NCBI RefSeq assembly: GCF_000424385.1
Contig: NZ_AUJU01000025.1
Span: forward strand, 29,451 to 93,450
Direction of reading: 5' to 3'
Source: Butyrivibrio sp. LC3010
GTDB taxonomy: Bacteria > Bacillota > Clostridia > Lachnospirales > Lachnospiraceae
Length of the DNA: 64,000 nucleotides
Shown piece after piece: positions 8,407-21,363 of this stretch (the first letter of the stretch is position 1; the number at the start of each line of letters is the position of its first letter). The translations under genes were made by a program, and so were the position numbers. The notes under the pieces were generated by a model. That model was not told the DNA's origin, did not search any database, and saw nothing but the letters and a program-made list of their open reading frames with translations.

Positions 8407-11400
8407 ATGGAAAAAAACAGATTGCATCCTATTGGTACTGGTAAGAATGTACGTATGAGTTTCCAGCGCCAGAAGGAAGTCCTGGAGATGCCGAACCTGA
8501 TCGAAGTTCAGAAGAACTCTTATCAATGGTTCCTTGACGAAGGTCTTAAAGAGGTCTTTGACGATATCTCTCCTATTGAGGATTACAGCGGCAAGCTGAG
8601 TCTTGAATTTGTTGATTTCAAGTTATGTCCTGATGAAATCGATAAGAACAAGAATACAATCGAGAAATGTAAAGAGCGAGATGCTACATTTGCAGCACCG
8701 CTTAAGGTTATGGTTCGCCTTAACAACAAAGAGAGTGGAGAGATTGCTGAACACGAGATTTTCATGGGCGATCTTCCGCTTATGACAGCAACCGGTACAT
8801 TTGTAATCAACGGAGCAGAGCGTGTTATCGTCAGCCAGTTGGTACGTTCCCCTGGTATCTATTATGATATAACCCGAGATAAGGTTGGTAAGAAGCTGAT
8901 CGCATGTACTGTTATACCTAATCGTGGTGCATGGCTCGAGTATGAGACAGATTCCTATGATGTTTTCTATGTAAGAGTAGACAGAACCAGAAAGGTTCCG
9001 GTTACTGTACTTATTCGTGCACTTGGAATCGGCTCTAATGAAGAAATTGTTGACCTGTTTGGTGATGAACCTAAGATTCAGGCCAGCTTTTCTAAGGACC
9101 CCTCAACAGATTATCAGAGTGGTCTTCTTGAATTATATAAAAAGATTCGTCCCGGCGAGCCTCTTAGCGTAGAGAGCGCAGAGAGCCTTATTAATGCTAT
9201 GTTCTTCGACGCAAGAAGATATGATCTTGCTAAAGTAGGACGTTATAAGTTTAATAAGAAGCTTCATTTTAAGAACAGAATTAACCGCCAGATTCTTGCT
9301 GAGGATGTAATTGATGAGAATACAGGTGAGATGATCGCAGCTGCCGGAACTAAGATTAACCGCCAGCTTGCTACAGATATTCAGAATGCAGGTATTCCTT
9401 ATGTAATGATTCAGGGTGAAGAGAGAAATATTAAAGTTCTTTCTAATATGATGGTTGATATCACAAGCTTTATTGATTGCAACCCTGAAGAACTCGGAAT
9501 CAATGAGGATGTTTACTATCCTGTACTCAGAGATATTCTTACAGAGTATGCTGATAAGGATCCTGAAAGTCTTGCTGATGTTATTAAAAAGAACATCAAC
9601 GAGCTTATTCCTAAGCATGTTACAAAGGAAGATATTTTAGCATCTATTAACTACAATATGCACCTTGAGTATGGCGTTGGTAATGACGATGATATCGATC
9701 ACCTCGGAAACCGTCGTATCCGTTGCGTGGGTGAACTTTTACAGAACCAGTACAGAATCGGACTTTCAAGACTTGAGCGTGTAGTACGTGAGCGTATGAC
9801 AACTCATGATGCTGATGAGATTTCAGCTCAGAGTCTTATAAACATTAAACCTGTGCAGGCTGCTGTTAAGGAATTCTTTGGATCTTCACAGCTGTCACAG
9901 TTTATGGATCAGAATAACCCTCTTGGTGAGCTTACACATAAGCGTCGTCTTTCAGCACTTGGTCCCGGTGGTTTGTCTCGTGACAGAGCCGGATTCGAGG
10001 TTCGAGACGTACACTATACACACTATGGACGTATGTGCCCTATCGAGACTCCTGAAGGTCCTAACATCGGACTTATCAACTCACTTGCAAGCTATGCAAG
10101 AGTTAACCAGTATGGTTTCGTAGAGGCTCCTTATCGTAAGGTAGACCGTACAGATCCTCAGAATCCTCGTGTAACAGATGAGGTTGAGTATCTTACAGCG
10201 GATGAAGAAGATAATTACCATGTAGCTCAGGCTAATACACCTCTTGATGAGAATGGTTATTTCAAGAAGAACAATGCTTCAGGTCGTTACAGAGAAGAGA
10301 CTTCTGAATATCCGAAGACCATGTTTGAGTACATGGACGTATCACCGAGAATGGTATTCTCAGTTGCTACAGCACTTATTCCTTTCCTTGAGAACGACGA
10401 TGCTAACCGTGCACTTATGGGATCAAACATGCAGCGTCAGGCAGTGCCGCTTCTTACAACAGAAGCTCCTGCTGTTGGAACAGGTATGGAACGTAAGGCA
10501 GCTGTTGACTCAGGTGTCTGCGTAGTAGCAAAGAAAGATGGTGTCATTGACTTTGTTGATAGTAAACTTATTCAGATGACATATGATGATGGTGAGAAGG
10601 AAGAATATCACCTCATTAAGTTCCAGAGAAGTAACCAGAGTAACTGCTATAACCAGAGACCTATCGTGTTCAAGGGCGATCATGTAAAGGCAGGCGATGT
10701 AATCGCAGATGGTCCTTCAACTTACATGGGTGAGCTTGGTCTTGGTAAGAACCCTCTTATCGGATTCATGACGTGGGAAGGTTATAACTACGAGGACGCT
10801 GTACTTCTTAGTGAGAGATTGGTTCGTGATGATGTATTTACTTCTATTCATATTGAGGAATATGAAGCTGAAGCACGTGAGACAAAGCTCGGGCCTGAAG
10901 AAATAACAAGGGATGTACCCGGTGTCGGCGATGAAGCACTTAAGGATCTTGATGATCGCGGAATTATCCGTATTGGTGCTGAGGTTCGTGCAGGTGATAT
11001 CCTTGTTGGTAAGGTTACTCCTAAGGGAGAAACAGAGCTTACTGCTGAAGAAAGACTTCTTCGTGCAATTTTCGGTGAAAAGGCACGTGAAGTTCGTGAT
11101 ACATCACTTAAGGTTCCTCATGGTGAGTACGGTATCGTAGTTGATGCCAAGGTATTCACAAGAGAAAATGGTGATGAGCTTAGCCCGGGTGTAAACCAGG
11201 CAGTTCGTATATATATAGCACAGAAGAGAAAGATCTCAGTCGGCGATAAGATGGCTGGTCGTCATGGTAACAAGGGTGTCGTTTCCCGCGTACTCCCTAT
11301 AGAGGATATGCCATACCTGCCTAACGGTCGTCCGCTTGATATCGTACTTAATCCTCTGGGCGTGCCTTCTCGTATGAATATCGGACAGGTCCTTGAGATT

Positions 11401-12267
11401 CACCTTTCACTTGCTGCTAAGGCTCTTGGATTTAATATTGCAACACCTATTTTTGATGGTGCTAACGAGAAAGATATTCAGGCTACTCTTACTATGGCTA
11501 ACGATTATGTAAATAGTACATGGGAAGAGTTTGAGGAGAAATATAAGGATCTTGTGGATCCTGATATCATGAAGTATTTGTATGATAACAGAGATCACAG
11601 AGAGCTTTGGAAGGGTGTACCGATTCATACAGATGGTAAAGTTCAGCTGCGTGATGGTCGTACAGGTATTCCTTTCGATTCACCGACAACAATTGGACAC
11701 ATGCATTACCTTAAGCTCCACCATCTGGTAGATGATAAGATCCATGCCCGTTCAACCGGTCCTTACTCACTGGTTACACAGCAGCCTCTTGGTGGTAAGG
11801 CTCAGTTTGGTGGACAGCGTTTCGGAGAAATGGAAGTTTGGGCTCTTGAGGCATATGGCGCAGCTTATACACTTCAGGAGATCCTTACTGTTAAGTCTGA
11901 TGATGTTGTTGGACGTGTTAAGACTTATGAAGCTATTATCAAGGGCGATAATATACCTGAACCCGGTGTTCCGGAGTCATTCAAGGTTCTTTTGAAGGAA
12001 CTTCAGTCACTTGGCCTTGATGTAAGAGTACTTCGCGAGGATAACACAGAGGTTGAGATCATGGAGTCAGTAGATTACAGTGATTCTGACTACCGCTATG
12101 AGATTGAGGGCGAGGTTAACCGCGATTACGATCGTGAGAATCTTGCTGAAAACGGATATCAGACACAGGCTTTTGATGAAGATGGTGAGCTTGTGACTGA
12201 GGATGATGAAGCAGCGCTCGAGGAAGAAGAATTTGATGCTGCTGATGGTCTTGATGACAACTTTTAA
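8407..12267 (+). CDS. rpoB: RNA polymerase beta subunit
   Basis: The catalytic beta subunit, about 1286 residues. The rifampicin pocket near residues 494-520 is wild-type at the common resistance positions (the Asp of FMDQNN, the His of THKRR, the Ser of LSALGPGG), so sensitivity is predicted. An acidic tail follows the last conserved block. An in-frame ATG at 8401 lies only one base after the GGGGTG ribosome site; ATG 8407 has normal spacing and gives MEKNRLHP, so 8407 is preferred. It is co-transcribed with rpoC. Confidence 0.98.
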   Translation: MEKNRLHPIGTGKNVRMSFQRQKEVLEMPNLIEVQKNSYQWFLDEGLKEVFDDISPIEDYSGKLSLEFVDFKLCPDEIDKNKNTIEKCKERDATFAAPLKVMVRLNNKESGEIAEHEIFMGDLPLMTATGTFVINGAERVIVSQLVRSPGIYYDITRDKVGKKLIACTVIPNRGAWLEYETDSYDVFYVRVDRTRKVPVTVLIRALGIGSNEEIVDLFGDEPKIQASFSKDPSTDYQSGLLELYKKIRPGEPLSVESAESLINAMFFDARRYDLAKVGRYKFNKKLHFKNRINRQILAEDVIDENTGEMIAAAGTKINRQLATDIQNAGIPYVMIQGEERNIKVLSNMMVDITSFIDCNPEELGINEDVYYPVLRDILTEYADKDPESLADVIKKNINELIPKHVTKEDILASINYNMHLEYGVGNDDDIDHLGNRRIRCVGELLQNQYRIGLSRLERVVRERMTTHDADEISAQSLINIKPVQAAVKEFFGSSQLSQFMDQNNPLGELTHKRRLSALGPGGLSRDRAGFEVRDVHYTHYGRMCPIETPEGPNIGLINSLASYARVNQYGFVEAPYRKVDRTDPQNPRVTDEVEYLTADEEDNYHVAQANTPLDENGYFKKNNASGRYREETSEYPKTMFEYMDVSPRMVFSVATALIPFLENDDANRALMGSNMQRQAVPLLTTEAPAVGTGMERKAAVDSGVCVVAKKDGVIDFVDSKLIQMTYDDGEKEEYHLIKFQRSNQSNCYNQRPIVFKGDHVKAGDVIADGPSTYMGELGLGKNPLIGFMTWEGYNYEDAVLLSERLVRDDVFTSIHIEEYEAEARETKLGPEEITRDVPGVGDEALKDLDDRGIIRIGAEVRAGDILVGKVTPKGETELTAEERLLRAIFGEKAREVRDTSLKVPHGEYGIVVDAKVFTRENGDELSPGVNQAVRIYIAQKRKISVGDKMAGRHGNKGVVSRVLPIEDMPYLPNGRPLDIVLNPLGVPSRMNIGQVLEIHLSLAAKALGFNIATPIFDGANEKDIQATLTMANDYVNSTWEEFEEKYKDLVDPDIMKYLYDNRDHRELWKGVPIHTDGKVQLRDGRTGIPFDSPTTIGHMHYLKLHHLVDDKIHARSTGPYSLVTQQPLGGKAQFGGQRFGEMEVWALEAYGAAYTLQEILTVKSDDVVGRVKTYEAIIKGDNIPEPGVPESFKVLLKELQSLGLDVRVLREDNTEVEIMESVDYSDSDYRYEIEGEVNRDYDRENLAENGYQTQAFDEDGELVTEDDEAALEEEEFDAADGLDDNF

Positions 12268-12320
12268 TATGCGGTAATTAAGTAACTGCAACCATGTAAA
12301 CAACAGAAAAGAGGTTACGA

Positions 12321-15300
12321 ATGTCTGATTCTACAATGAATAAAGCAATTAACGAAGCTTCAAGTGGAAGAACTTCATCAGCACCGACATATCAGCCGAT
12401 GACTTTTGATGCAATAAAGATCGGACTTGCTTCTCCTGAGAAAATCAGAGAGTGGTCACACGGAGAAGTTTTAAAGCCTGAGACAATTAACTATCGTACA
12501 CTTAAACCCGAGAGAGATGGTCTGTTCTGTGAAAAGATTTTTGGACCTACCAAGGATTGGGAATGTCACTGCGGTAAGTATAAGAAGATTCGTTACAGAG
12601 GTGTTATCTGTGACCGTTGTGGTGTTGAGGTAACAAAGAGCAGTGTTCGTCGTGAGCGTATGGGTCACATCGAACTTGCAGCACCTGTATCACATATCTG
12701 GTATTTCAAGGGTATACCCAGCCGTATGGGTCTTATCCTTGACCTTTCTCCCAGAGTGCTTGAGAAGGTTCTGTATTTCGCTTCATATATAGTGCTTGAT
12801 CCGGGTGAAACAAATCTCGAATATAAGCAGGTACTCTCTGAGAAAGAGTATCAGGATGCTCGTGAAGAGTGGGCTGGCAGATTCCGTGCCGGAATAGGTG
12901 CAGAAGCTGTTAAAGAACTTCTTATGAGCATTGATCTTGAGAAAGAATATCAGGAACTTAAGGAAGGTCTTGATACTTCCAGTGGACAGAAAAAACAGCG
13001 TATTATTAAGAGACTTGAGGTTGTTGAGTCTTTCCGTGAGTCAGGAAATGATCCTTCATGGATGATCATGGATTGCATACCGGTTATTCCTCCGGATCTG
13101 CGTCCTATGGTTCAGCTTGATGGTGGTCGTTTTGCTACATCAGATCTTAACGATCTGTATCGTCGTATTATTAACCGTAATAACCGTCTTAAGAGACTTC
13201 TTGACCTTGGGGCACCGGATATCATCGTTAGAAATGAGAAGCGTATGCTCCAGGAAGCAGTTGATGCTTTGATCGATAACGGTAGACGTGGAAGACCTGT
13301 AACAGGTCCCGGCAACCGTGCTCTTAAGTCACTTTCAGACATGCTTAAAGGTAAGGGCGGTCGTTTCCGTCAGAACCTTCTTGGTAAGCGTGTTGACTAT
13401 TCAGGACGTTCAGTTATCGTCGTTGGTCCTGAGCTTAAGATTTATCAGTGTGGACTTCCTAAGGAAATGGCTATCGAGCTGTTCAAGCCTTTCGTAATGA
13501 AAGAACTTGTTTCCAGAGGAATCTCACAGAACATAAAAAATGCTAAGAAGCTTGTTGAAAGACTTGATGAGCAGGTTTGGGACGTTCTTGAGGACGTTAT
13601 CAAAGAGCACCCTGTAATGCTTAACCGAGCTCCCACACTTCACAGGCTTGGTATTCAGGCATTTGAGCCAATTCTTGTAGAAGGTAAGGCTATTAAGCTT
13701 CATCCGCTTGTATGTACACCTTTCAATGCGGACTTCGACGGAGACCAGATGGCTGTACATCTTCCATTGTCAGTTGAAGCTCAGGCAGAGAGCCGTTTCC
13801 TTATGCTGGCTCCTAATAACCTTCTTAAGCCTTCTGATGGTGGCCCTGTAAACGTTCCTACGCAGGATATGGTACTTGGTATTTATTATCTTACTCAGGA
13901 ACGTGAAGGTGCTAAGGGTGAGGGTAAGTTCTTCAAGAGCATTGATGAAGCAATTCTTGCATACGAGAATGACTTCATTACTCTTCAGTCCAAGATCAAA
14001 ATTCGTGTTTCACGTAAGGATGAGAATGGAGAAGACATTTCAGGAATAGTTGAATCTACATTAGGAAGATTCCTGTTTAATGAGTTTATTCCTCAGGATC
14101 TTGGATTTGTAGATCGTTCTGTTCCGGAGAACAAGTTCAATCTTGAGATCGACTTCATGGTTGGTAAGAAACAGCTGAAGAAGATCGTTACAAATATGAT
14201 TAATACTCACGGTACATTTGCTACCGCTGAGGTACTTGATAAGATCAAGGCAACAGGTTATCACTATTCAACAAGAGCTGCCATGACAGTATCTATCGCA
14301 GATATGACAGTGCCTCCGCAGAAGCAGCAGATGCTTGATGAAGCACAGGCAGTAGTTGATGAGATCGCTACAAACTATCGTCGTGGTCTTATGACTGACG
14401 AAGAGCGTTATCGTCTTGTAGTTGAGACTTGGATGGATACCGATAAGAAGCTTACTGATGTACTTCTTAAAGGACTTGATAAGTACAACAATATTCACAT
14501 GATGGCTGATTCCGGTGCCCGTGGTAGTGACCAGCAGATTAAACAGCTGGCAGGTATGCGTGGACTTATGGCTGATACAACAGGTCGTACAATCGAACTT
14601 CCTATCAAGTCAAACTTCCGTGAAGGTCTGGACGTACTGGAATACTTCATGTCAGCGCATGGTGCTCGTAAGGGTCTGTCAGATACTGCTCTTCGTACAG
14701 CCGATTCCGGATACCTGACTCGTCGAATGGTTGACGTATCACAGGAACTTATTATCCGTGAGCTTGACTGTAGCGAAGGAAAGGCTGTTATTCCTGGAAT
14801 TACTGTCAAGGAATTCAAAGATGGTAAGGCAATGATCGAGCCTTTAGAGGATCGTATCACAGGAAGATATACATGTGAGGATATCAAGGACAAGGACGGA
14901 AACGTTATTGTTAAGAAGAATCACATCATAACACCCAGCCGTGCTAAGAGAATTCTTAGTGAAGGTGTCAACAGTAAGGGTGAAGCTGTAACAGCTGTAA
15001 AGATCAGAACAATCCTTACATGCCGTTCACATATTGGTATCTGTGCAAAGTGCTACGGTGCTAACATGGCAACAGGTGAGCCTGTACAGGTCGGTGAGAC
15101 AGTTGGTATTATCGCTGCCCAGTCAATCGGTGAGCCTGGTACACAGCTTACAATGAGAACCTTCCATACCGGTGGTGTTGCCGGTGGCGATATCACACAG
15201 GGTCTTCCCCGTGTTGAGGAGCTTTTCGAAGCAAGAAAGCCGAAGGGACTTGCTATTATTTCAGAACTTGATGGTACAGCAACCATTAAGGATACAAAGA

Positions 15301-16028
15301 AGAAGCGTGAAGTCATCATCACTAATGATGAGACAGGTGAATCAAAGGCATATCTTATTCCTTACGGTTCACGTATCAAAGTTCTTGACAACCAGCAGGT
15401 TGAAGCCGGTGATGAACTTACTGAAGGTAGCGTAAATCCTCATGATCTTCTTAAGATTAAGGGTATTCGTGCAGTTCAGGATTATCTGCTTCGTGAGGTA
15501 CAGAGAGTTTACCGTTTGCAGGGTGTTGATATCTGCGATAAGCATATCGAAGTTATTGTTCGTCAGATGCTTAAGAAGGTACGTATTGAGGAAAGCGGAG
15601 ATACAAACTTCCTTCCCGGAACACTTGTTGACGTACTTGATTTCGAAGATGATAATGAGAGACTTATCGGAGAGGGTAAGAAGCCCGCTGAAGGTAAGCA
15701 GGTAATTCTTGGTATTACCAAGGCTGCACTTGCTACTAATTCATTCCTTTCAGCTGCTTCCTTCCAGGAGACAACTAAGGTTCTTACCGATGCTGCTATT
15801 AAGGGTAAGGTAGATCCATTGATCGGTCTTAAGGAAAATGTTATTATCGGTAAGCTGATTCCTGCTGGTACAGGTATGAAGCGTTATCGCAACACAGCGC
15901 TTAATACTGATGCAAACTTTAAGGATCTTGATAAGCTGATCCTTAAGAAGAATCTTGATGATGACGATTTTATCGGTGATTTCGACACAGAAGCTGATGA
16001 AGTAGTTGTTGCAGATGATGAGGAATAA
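12321..16028 (+). CDS. rpoC: RNA polymerase beta' subunit
   Basis: A 1235-residue subunit. The N-terminal zinc finger ([13 protein letters not shown] then CDRCG) starts near residue 82. The catalytic Mg-binding loop [12 protein letters not shown] starts near residue 468. A second zinc site ([13 protein letters not shown]) is near residue 900. The length is that of Firmicutes beta', without the large proteobacterial insertions. It begins 53 bases after rpoB with a GAGG-type ribosome site. Confidence 0.98.
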   Translation: MSDSTMNKAINEASSGRTSSAPTYQPMTFDAIKIGLASPEKIREWSHGEVLKPETINYRTLKPERDGLFCEKIFGPTKDWECHCGKYKKIRYRGVICDRCGVEVTKSSVRRERMGHIELAAPVSHIWYFKGIPSRMGLILDLSPRVLEKVLYFASYIVLDPGETNLEYKQVLSEKEYQDAREEWAGRFRAGIGAEAVKELLMSIDLEKEYQELKEGLDTSSGQKKQRIIKRLEVVESFRESGNDPSWMIMDCIPVIPPDLRPMVQLDGGRFATSDLNDLYRRIINRNNRLKRLLDLGAPDIIVRNEKRMLQEAVDALIDNGRRGRPVTGPGNRALKSLSDMLKGKGGRFRQNLLGKRVDYSGRSVIVVGPELKIYQCGLPKEMAIELFKPFVMKELVSRGISQNIKNAKKLVERLDEQVWDVLEDVIKEHPVMLNRAPTLHRLGIQAFEPILVEGKAIKLHPLVCTPFNADFDGDQMAVHLPLSVEAQAESRFLMLAPNNLLKPSDGGPVNVPTQDMVLGIYYLTQEREGAKGEGKFFKSIDEAILAYENDFITLQSKIKIRVSRKDENGEDISGIVESTLGRFLFNEFIPQDLGFVDRSVPENKFNLEIDFMVGKKQLKKIVTNMINTHGTFATAEVLDKIKATGYHYSTRAAMTVSIADMTVPPQKQQMLDEAQAVVDEIATNYRRGLMTDEERYRLVVETWMDTDKKLTDVLLKGLDKYNNIHMMADSGARGSDQQIKQLAGMRGLMADTTGRTIELPIKSNFREGLDVLEYFMSAHGARKGLSDTALRTADSGYLTRRMVDVSQELIIRELDCSEGKAVIPGITVKEFKDGKAMIEPLEDRITGRYTCEDIKDKDGNVIVKKNHIITPSRAKRILSEGVNSKGEAVTAVKIRTILTCRSHIGICAKCYGANMATGEPVQVGETVGIIAAQSIGEPGTQLTMRTFHTGGVAGGDITQGLPRVEELFEARKPKGLAIISELDGTATIKDTKKKREVIITNDETGESKAYLIPYGSRIKVLDNQQVEAGDELTEGSVNPHDLLKIKGIRAVQDYLLREVQRVYRLQGVDICDKHIEVIVRQMLKKVRIEESGDTNFLPGTLVDVLDFEDDNERLIGEGKKPAEGKQVILGITKAALATNSFLSAASFQETTKVLTDAAIKGKVDPLIGLKENVIIGKLIPAGTGMKRYRNTALNTDANFKDLDKLILKKNLDDDDFIGDFDTEADEVVVADDEE

Positions 16029-16117
16029 GACTTTTTAAAAAGCTCTGAAGATTTTATAATTTTGAAAGCCTAATTATGAAAAGTTCATAAAATAGTACAA
16101 TTTTACTTTGATTGTGC

Positions 16118-16146
16118 TTGACAAGGCAAATTTATATATTTATACT
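16118..16146 (+). promoter_or_regulatory. Consensus sigma-A promoter for the str operon
   Basis: TTGACA at 16118-16123, exactly 17 bases, then TATACT at 16141-16146. Almost perfect consensus, upstream of rpsL-rpsG-fusA. Confidence 0.88.
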
Positions 16147-16160
16147 ATGAAAATGTGCGA

Positions 16161-16193
16161 CAAGCGAGAGGGGAACTATGCCCCTTTCGCTTG
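16161..16193 (+). promoter_or_regulatory. Hairpin in the rpsL leader
   Basis: CAAGCGA pairs with TCGCTTG and AGGGG with CCCCT, separated by a G-U pair, giving a 13-bp stem with a 7-base loop at the 5' end of the predicted transcript. There is no U-tract. It may stabilise the mRNA or take part in autoregulation (inference). Confidence 0.55.
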
Positions 16194-16283
16194 AAGTATG
16201 TGTTGATTCTCAGATAGTTTCTATGTCAGAGAGCTGTCTGTTTATCATATATTGTTTTACTACTAAAATAGGAGGTAAAAGGA

Positions 16284-16703
16284 ATGCCAACATTTAACCA
16301 GTTAGTTCGTAAAGGTCGTCAGACTTCTGAGAAGAAGTCAACAGCTCCTGCGCTTCAGAAAGGATTCAATTCCCTTCACAAGAAGGCTATTGACACTGCT
16401 TCACCGCAGAAGAGAGGCGTATGTACTGCTGTTAAGACAGCTACACCTAAGAAGCCTAACTCAGCTCTTAGAAAGATCGCCAGAGTACGTCTTTCTAACG
16501 GTATCGAGGTAACAAGCTATATTCCTGGTGAAGGCCACAACCTTCAGGAGCACAGCGTTGTTCTCATCCGTGGCGGAAGAGTAAAGGATCTGCCTGGTAC
16601 AAGATATCACATTATCCGTGGAACTCTTGATACAGCAGGTGTTGCAGACCGTAAGCAGGCTCGCTCCAAGTACGGCGCAAAGAGACCTAAGGCTGCAAAG
16701 TAA
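16284..16703 (+). CDS. rpsL: 30S ribosomal protein S12 (uS12)
   Basis: A 139-residue decoding-centre protein. The conserved [20 protein letters not shown] and [17 protein letters not shown] are present with both lysines at which streptomycin resistance usually arises, so the allele looks wild-type. First gene of the str operon, behind a consensus promoter. Start has AGGAGGTAAAAGGA. Confidence 0.98.
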   Translation: MPTFNQLVRKGRQTSEKKSTAPALQKGFNSLHKKAIDTASPQKRGVCTAVKTATPKKPNSALRKIARVRLSNGIEVTSYIPGEGHNLQEHSVVLIRGGRVKDLPGTRYHIIRGTLDTAGVADRKQARSKYGAKRPKAAK

Positions 16704-16875
16704 TTTAAGTAACTATCATAACAAGATCTAATTTTTTTAATAGTGTTGGTGTTTCTTCTATTCACATATATAGAGTATAAATACCGCACGTACACTAAAA
16801 TTAGTGAGTACCTATGATCTATAGTAAACAGATGAAGACTGACACTCATCTGCGATTCTAAAGGAGGGAAGAACC

Positions 16876-17346
16876 GTGCCGCGTAAAGGACATATTGTAA
16901 AACGTGACGTATTAGCGGATCCTTTATACGATAACAAGGTTGTAACAAAGCTTATCAACACAGTTATGCTTGATGGTAAGAAGGGTGTTGCACAGAAGAT
17001 CGTATATGGTGCATTCGCACAGGTAGAGGAGAAGGCTGGAAAGCCTGCTCTTGAAGTATTCGAGGGTGCTATGAATAACATCATGCCCGCTCTTGAGGTA
17101 AAGGCTAGACGTATCGGTGGTGCTACATATCAGGTACCTATTGAGGTTCGTCCGGATAGACGTCAGGCTCTTGCACTTCGCTGGCTTGTAACATTTTCTC
17201 GTAACAGAGGCGAGAAGACCATGGTTGACAGACTTGCATCTGAGATTCTTGATGCATTTAACAACACTGGTGCATCTGTAAAGAGAAAAGAAGATATGCA
17301 CAAGATGGCAGAAGCAAACAAGGCATTCTCACACTACAGATTCTAA
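16876..17346 (+). CDS. rpsG: 30S ribosomal protein S7 (uS7)
   Basis: A 156-residue primary 16S-binding protein of the small-subunit head, with the usual [12 protein letters not shown] start and [16 protein letters not shown]. Translation starts at GTG 16876 behind AAGGAGGGAAGAACC. The 170-base gap after rpsL contains a 7-bp hairpin (CAGATGA/TCATCTG) just before the ribosome site, a plausible place for autoregulation. Confidence 0.97.
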   Translation: MPRKGHIVKRDVLADPLYDNKVVTKLINTVMLDGKKGVAQKIVYGAFAQVEEKAGKPALEVFEGAMNNIMPALEVKARRIGGATYQVPIEVRPDRRQALALRWLVTFSRNRGEKTMVDRLASEILDAFNNTGASVKRKEDMHKMAEANKAFSHYRF

Positions 17347-17399
17347 TTTTTTTAAGATCTGGTGTAGAAAGCGTTTATTATTATTAGGAGGATAAACCT

Positions 17400-19517
17400 T
17401 TGGCTGAAAGACAATACCCATTGGAGAGAACCAGAAACATTGGTATTATGGCTCATATTGATGCCGGTAAGACAACTCTTACAGAGCGTATTCTTTACTA
17501 TACCGGTGTTAACTATAAGATTGGTGAGACTTACGAAGGTACTGCTACCATGGACTGGATGGAACAGGAGCAGGAAAGAGGTATCACTATCACATCTGCA
17601 GCTACAACATGCCATTGGACACTTCAGGAAAACGGAAAGGTTAAGCCTGGTGCACAGGAACATCGTATCAACATTATCGATACTCCCGGCCACGTTGACT
17701 TTACCGTTGAGGTTGAGCGTTCACTTCGTGTACTTGATGGCGCAGTAGGCGTATTCAGTGCTAAAGAAGGCGTTGAGCCTCAGTCTGAGAACGTTTGGCG
17801 TCAGGCTGATGGATTTAATGTTCCTCGTATGGCATTCATCAACAAGATGGATATCATCGGAGCAAACTATTTCGGAGCTGTTGAGCAGATCAGAAATAGA
17901 CTTAAGAAAAATGCAATTATGATTGAGATCCCGATCGGAGCTGAGGATCAGTTCCAGGGTGTTATTGATCTTTTTGAGATGCAGGCTTACATCTATAATG
18001 ATGATAAGGGCGAAGATGTAACAATCGGAGAGATCCCTGCTGATCTTAAGGATGATGCAGAGCTTTATCGTAGTGAGCTCGTAGAGAAGATCTGCGATCT
18101 CGATGAAGATCTTATGATGAAGTACCTTGAAGGCGAAGAGCCTACAAAGGAAGAGCTTAAGGCTGCACTTCGTAAGGCTACTTGCGAGTGCAAGGCATTC
18201 CCTGTTTGCTGTGGTTCTGCTCACAGAAACAGAGGTATCCAGAAGCTCATCGATGCTATTATCGAATTCATGCCTTCACCTATTGATATCCCTGCTTGTA
18301 AGGGAACAGATATGGATGGCAATGAGATTGAAGTTCCTTCAACTGATGATGGCCCGTTTGCAGCACTTGCATTCAAGATTGTCAGCGATCCTTTCGTAGG
18401 AAAGCTTGCATTCTTCCGTGTATATCGTGGTACTGCAAATTCAGGTTCTTATGTACTTAACAGTACTAAGGATACAAAGGAACGTCTTGGACGTATCCTT
18501 CAGATGCACGCTAATAAGCGTTCTGACCTTGATAAGGTTTATTCAGGTGATATCGCTGCAGCTGTTGGTCTTAAGAACACAACTACAGGTGATACACTCT
18601 GTGATGAGAAGAACCCCGTAATCCTTGAGTCTATGGAGTTCCCAGATCCCGTTATCGAGCTTGCTATCGAGCCTAAGACTAAGGCTGGTCAGCAGAAGCT
18701 TGATGAAGCTCTTCAGAAGCTTGCAGAAGAGGATCCTACATTCAGAGCACACACAAATCCTGAGACAGGTCAGACTATCATCGCTGGTATGGGTGAGCTT
18801 CACCTTGATATCATCGTTGACAGACTTCTTAGAGAGTATAAAGTAGAAGCTAACGTAGGTGCACCTCAGGTTGCATATAGAGAAGCTCTTACAAATGCAT
18901 GCGATATCGAAAGTAAGTATGCTAAGCAGTCCGGTGGACGTGGTCAGTATGGTCACTGTAAAGTTCGTTTCGAACCTATGGATGCTAACGGAGAGAATCT
19001 CTATCAGTTTGATAGCGAAGTTGTTGGTGGTTCTATTCCTAAGGAATATATCCAGCCTATCAGCGAAGGTATCGAAGAAGCTATGAAGGCAGGCTCTCTT
19101 GGTGGATTCCCTGTTGTAGGCGTACACGCTACAGTTTATGACGGATCTTATCATGAAGTCGATTCTTCAGAAATGGCATTCCATATTGCCGGATCTATGG
19201 CATTTAAGGATGCTATGGCAAAGGGAGGAATGGTTCTCCTTGAGCCCATAATGAAGGTTGAGGTTACAATGCCTGAAGAGTACATGGGTGATGTTATCGG
19301 TGACGTTAACTCACGTCGTGGACAGGTTGAAGGTATGGATGACCTTGGCGGTGGAAAGATTGTTAGAGCACATGTTCCGCTTGCTGAGATGTTCGGATAT
19401 GCTACAGACCTTCGTTCAAGAACTCAGGGTCGTGGTAACTACTCAATGTTCTTTGAAAAGTATGCTCCTGTTCCGAAGAACATTCAGGAAAAAGTTCTTT
19501 CTAACAAGAACGCATAA
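17400..19517 (+). CDS. fusA: Translation elongation factor G
   Basis: A 705-residue GTPase that moves tRNA and mRNA through the ribosome. G motifs: AHIDAGKT near residue 18, DTPGHVD near 94 and NKMD near 147. Domain IV contains [16 protein letters not shown]. It starts at TTG 17400 behind AGGAGGATAAACC. It follows rpsG in the usual str order. A nested stem-loop and a separate promoter lie between it and tuf. Confidence 0.98.
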   Translation: MAERQYPLERTRNIGIMAHIDAGKTTLTERILYYTGVNYKIGETYEGTATMDWMEQEQERGITITSAATTCHWTLQENGKVKPGAQEHRINIIDTPGHVDFTVEVERSLRVLDGAVGVFSAKEGVEPQSENVWRQADGFNVPRMAFINKMDIIGANYFGAVEQIRNRLKKNAIMIEIPIGAEDQFQGVIDLFEMQAYIYNDDKGEDVTIGEIPADLKDDAELYRSELVEKICDLDEDLMMKYLEGEEPTKEELKAALRKATCECKAFPVCCGSAHRNRGIQKLIDAIIEFMPSPIDIPACKGTDMDGNEIEVPSTDDGPFAALAFKIVSDPFVGKLAFFRVYRGTANSGSYVLNSTKDTKERLGRILQMHANKRSDLDKVYSGDIAAAVGLKNTTTGDTLCDEKNPVILESMEFPDPVIELAIEPKTKAGQQKLDEALQKLAEEDPTFRAHTNPETGQTIIAGMGELHLDIIVDRLLREYKVEANVGAPQVAYREALTNACDIESKYAKQSGGRGQYGHCKVRFEPMDANGENLYQFDSEVVGGSIPKEYIQPISEGIEEAMKAGSLGGFPVVGVHATVYDGSYHEVDSSEMAFHIAGSMAFKDAMAKGGMVLLEPIMKVEVTMPEEYMGDVIGDVNSRRGQVEGMDDLGGGKIVRAHVPLAEMFGYATDLRSRTQGRGNYSMFFEKYAPVPKNIQEKVLSNKNA

Positions 19518-19528
19518 ATAATTAAAAT

Positions 19529-19579
19529 AAATGGGGCCTAGGGTTTTTCATTGAAAAATGAGTCTCAAAGCCCCTATTT
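19529..19579 (+). promoter_or_regulatory. Nested stem-loop between fusA and tuf
   Basis: AAATGGGGC (19529) pairs with GCCCCTATTT (19570) with one bulged base, and TTTTTC/GAAAAA form an inner stem. No clear U-tract follows, so it may be a processing or weak termination structure rather than a strong terminator. Confidence 0.5.
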
Positions 19580-19593
19580 ATACTATTTTAGGC

Positions 19594-19622
19594 TTGATTT
19601 AAAGCTTAAATTTTAATATAAT
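19594..19622 (+). promoter_or_regulatory. Sigma-A promoter for tuf
   Basis: TTGATT at 19594-19599, a 17-base spacer, then TATAAT at 19617-19622. It gives tuf a transcript of its own in addition to read-through from fusA. Confidence 0.78.
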
Positions 19623-19690
19623 CGATATAGTCGGTTATTATGAGAAAAGAATGTTAATGTAACATTTTTATTTAAGGAGGATATTTTAAA

Positions 19691-20881
19691 ATGGCTAAAG
19701 CTAAGTTTGACAGAAGCAAACCGCACGTAAACATTGGTACAATCGGACACGTTGACCATGGTAAGACAACTCTTACAGCAGCTATTACAACTGTTCTTGC
19801 TGACAGAGGATTCAGCCCTGCTGTTGCTTTCGATCAGATCGATAAAGCACCCGAAGAGAAAGAGCGTGGAATAACAATTAACTCTGCTCACATCGAGTAT
19901 GAGACAGCTAACAGACACTATGCACACGTTGACTGCCCTGGCCACGCTGACTATGTAAAGAACATGATCACTGGTGCAGCTCAGATGGATGGTTCTATCC
20001 TTGTTGTTGCTGCTACTGATGGTGTTATGGCTCAGACAAGAGAGCACGTTCTTCTTGCTCGTCAGGTTGGTGTTCCTTACATCATCGTATTCATGAATAA
20101 GTGTGATATGGTTGATGATCCTGAACTTCTTGACCTCGTTGAGATGGAGATCAGAGACCTTCTTACAGAGTATGAGTTCCCTGGAGATGATATTCCGATC
20201 ATCCGTGGTTCAGCTCTTAAGGCTCTTGAGGATCCTAAGTCTGAGTGGGGCGATAAGGTTATGGAACTTATGGATACAGTTGATTCATACATCCCTGAAC
20301 CTACTCGTGAGACAGATAAGCCTTTCCTTATGCCTGTTGAGGACGTATTCACAATCACAGGTCGTGGAACAGTTGCTACAGGTCGTGTAGAGAGAGGTCA
20401 CCTCAACCTTAACGACGAAATCGAAATCGTTGGTATCAAGGAAGAGACAGCTAAGTCTGTATGTACTGGTATCGAGATGTTCCGTAAGACAATGGATTAC
20501 TGCGAAGCTGGTGACAACGTTGGTCTTCTTCTTCGTGGTGTTGACCGTGATGGTATCCAGAGAGGTCAGTGTATCACAAAGCCCGGCACAGTAACTTGCC
20601 ACAAGAAGTTCACTGCTGAGGTTTACGTTCTTACAAAGGATGAAGGTGGACGTCATACTCCTTTCTTCAACAACTACAGACCTCAGTTCTACTTCAGAAC
20701 AACTGACGTTACAGGTGTTTGCAACCTTCCTGAAGGTACAGAAATGTGCATGCCTGGTGACCACGTAACAATGAGTATCGAGCTTATCCACCCCATCGCT
20801 ATGGAGCAGGGTCTTAAGTTCGCTATCCGTGAAGGTGGTAGAACAGTTGGTTCAGGCCGTGTTGCTACAATCGTTGAGTAA
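19691..20881 (+). CDS. tuf: Translation elongation factor Tu
   Basis: A 396-residue GTPase delivering aminoacyl-tRNA. G motifs: [10 protein letters not shown] near residue 19, [20 protein letters not shown] near 80 and NKCD near 135. Only one tuf is in the window. The start has AAGGAGGATATTTTAAA. A strong four-way-junction element containing a perfect terminator follows immediately. Confidence 0.98.
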   Translation: MAKAKFDRSKPHVNIGTIGHVDHGKTTLTAAITTVLADRGFSPAVAFDQIDKAPEEKERGITINSAHIEYETANRHYAHVDCPGHADYVKNMITGAAQMDGSILVVAATDGVMAQTREHVLLARQVGVPYIIVFMNKCDMVDDPELLDLVEMEIRDLLTEYEFPGDDIPIIRGSALKALEDPKSEWGDKVMELMDTVDSYIPEPTRETDKPFLMPVEDVFTITGRGTVATGRVERGHLNLNDEIEIVGIKEETAKSVCTGIEMFRKTMDYCEAGDNVGLLLRGVDRDGIQRGQCITKPGTVTCHKKFTAEVYVLTKDEGGRHTPFFNNYRPQFYFRTTDVTGVCNLPEGTEMCMPGDHVTMSIELIHPIAMEQGLKFAIREGGRTVGSGRVATIVE

Positions 20882-20900
20882 TCTTCACGCTAGCTTTGAG

Positions 20901-21032
20901 CTAAGCGCATAAAAGCCAATATAAACAGCCCGTCGTGCTTGCACGAATCGGGCTGTTTTTTATTGGCTTTTTAGGCATTCAGCGAATGCCGTGACCGAGA
21001 TGGAGCGTAAGCGGAATCGAGGTTGCGCTTAG
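20901..21032 (+). terminator. Four-way-junction terminator element, copy 2 (after tuf)
   Basis: The closing stem CTAAGCGCA (20901) pairs with TGCGCTTAG (21024). The long arm 20911-20971 has outer AAAAGCCAATA/TATTGGCTTTT and inner ACAGCCCG/CGGGCTGT plus TCGTGC/GCACGA with T6: a very strong terminator. The next arm is GGCATTC/GAATGCC (20974-20990). The fourth region, 20995-21020, is weaker (GAT/ATC around GC/GC). The arm order matches copy 1. Confidence 0.72.
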
Positions 21033-21042
21033 TGGATTTATG

Positions 21043-21077
21043 CAGCTTCCAGAGTATCTCTGAAAGCTGTTTTTTTG
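21043..21077 (+). terminator. Second terminator downstream of tuf
   Basis: CAGCTT (21043) pairs with AAGCTG (21064) and CAGAG with CTCTG across one C-A mismatch, followed by eight T. Confidence 0.75.
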
Positions 21078-21126
21078 TATACAATCTAGCCGAAAATGAC
21101 CTTTGGCTCTAAAAATATGGATAAAT

Positions 21127-21251
21127 TCAGAGTCAAGCGAAAGTATTTCAAAATTCATATGTCGAGCTCGAACAAATGGATTTTGGAATACTTTCATTTG
21201 GCGGATATCTGCCAACGAGGAAACGATTTCGTTTCCGAGTCTTGACTCTGA
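21127..21251. ncRNA. Four-way-junction structured element, copy 3
   Basis: The closing stem pairs 21127-21137 with 21241-21251 (11 bp). Arm 1 pairs 21139-21158 with 21176-21195 (20 bp, no mismatch if two G-U pairs are allowed), with the palindrome TCGAGCTCGA in its loop. Arm 2 is TTGGCG/TGCCAA at 21198-21215. Arm 3 is GGAAACG/CGTTTCC at 21219-21236, flanked by GAG on both sides. The architecture equals that after rplL, but there is no U-tract in the long arm. The intervening DNA has no convincing gene. Confidence 0.65.
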
Positions 21252-21363
21252 TTATATTCAGTATTTATGCTCTTTTATAAAGAGGGGCGGTGCCAAAATG
21301 GAGACATGAAAATAGTATAAATCTATTATTCTTGTGCTTGTTTTTCAATAATGATGATGGTAA

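Noticed and set aside
8401..12267. Rifampicin-resistance change in rpoB
   Set aside because: The residues at the usual resistance positions are the wild-type Asp, His and Ser.
20285..20791. 168-codon minus-strand frame inside tuf
   Set aside because: Antisense shadow caused by codon bias of a highly expressed gene; no start signal.
21103..21309. 68-codon reading frame across the folded element after tuf, and a 78-codon frame on the other strand
   Set aside because: Both run through inverted repeats, have no ribosome site and show no protein-like composition; the RNA structure explains the sequence better.
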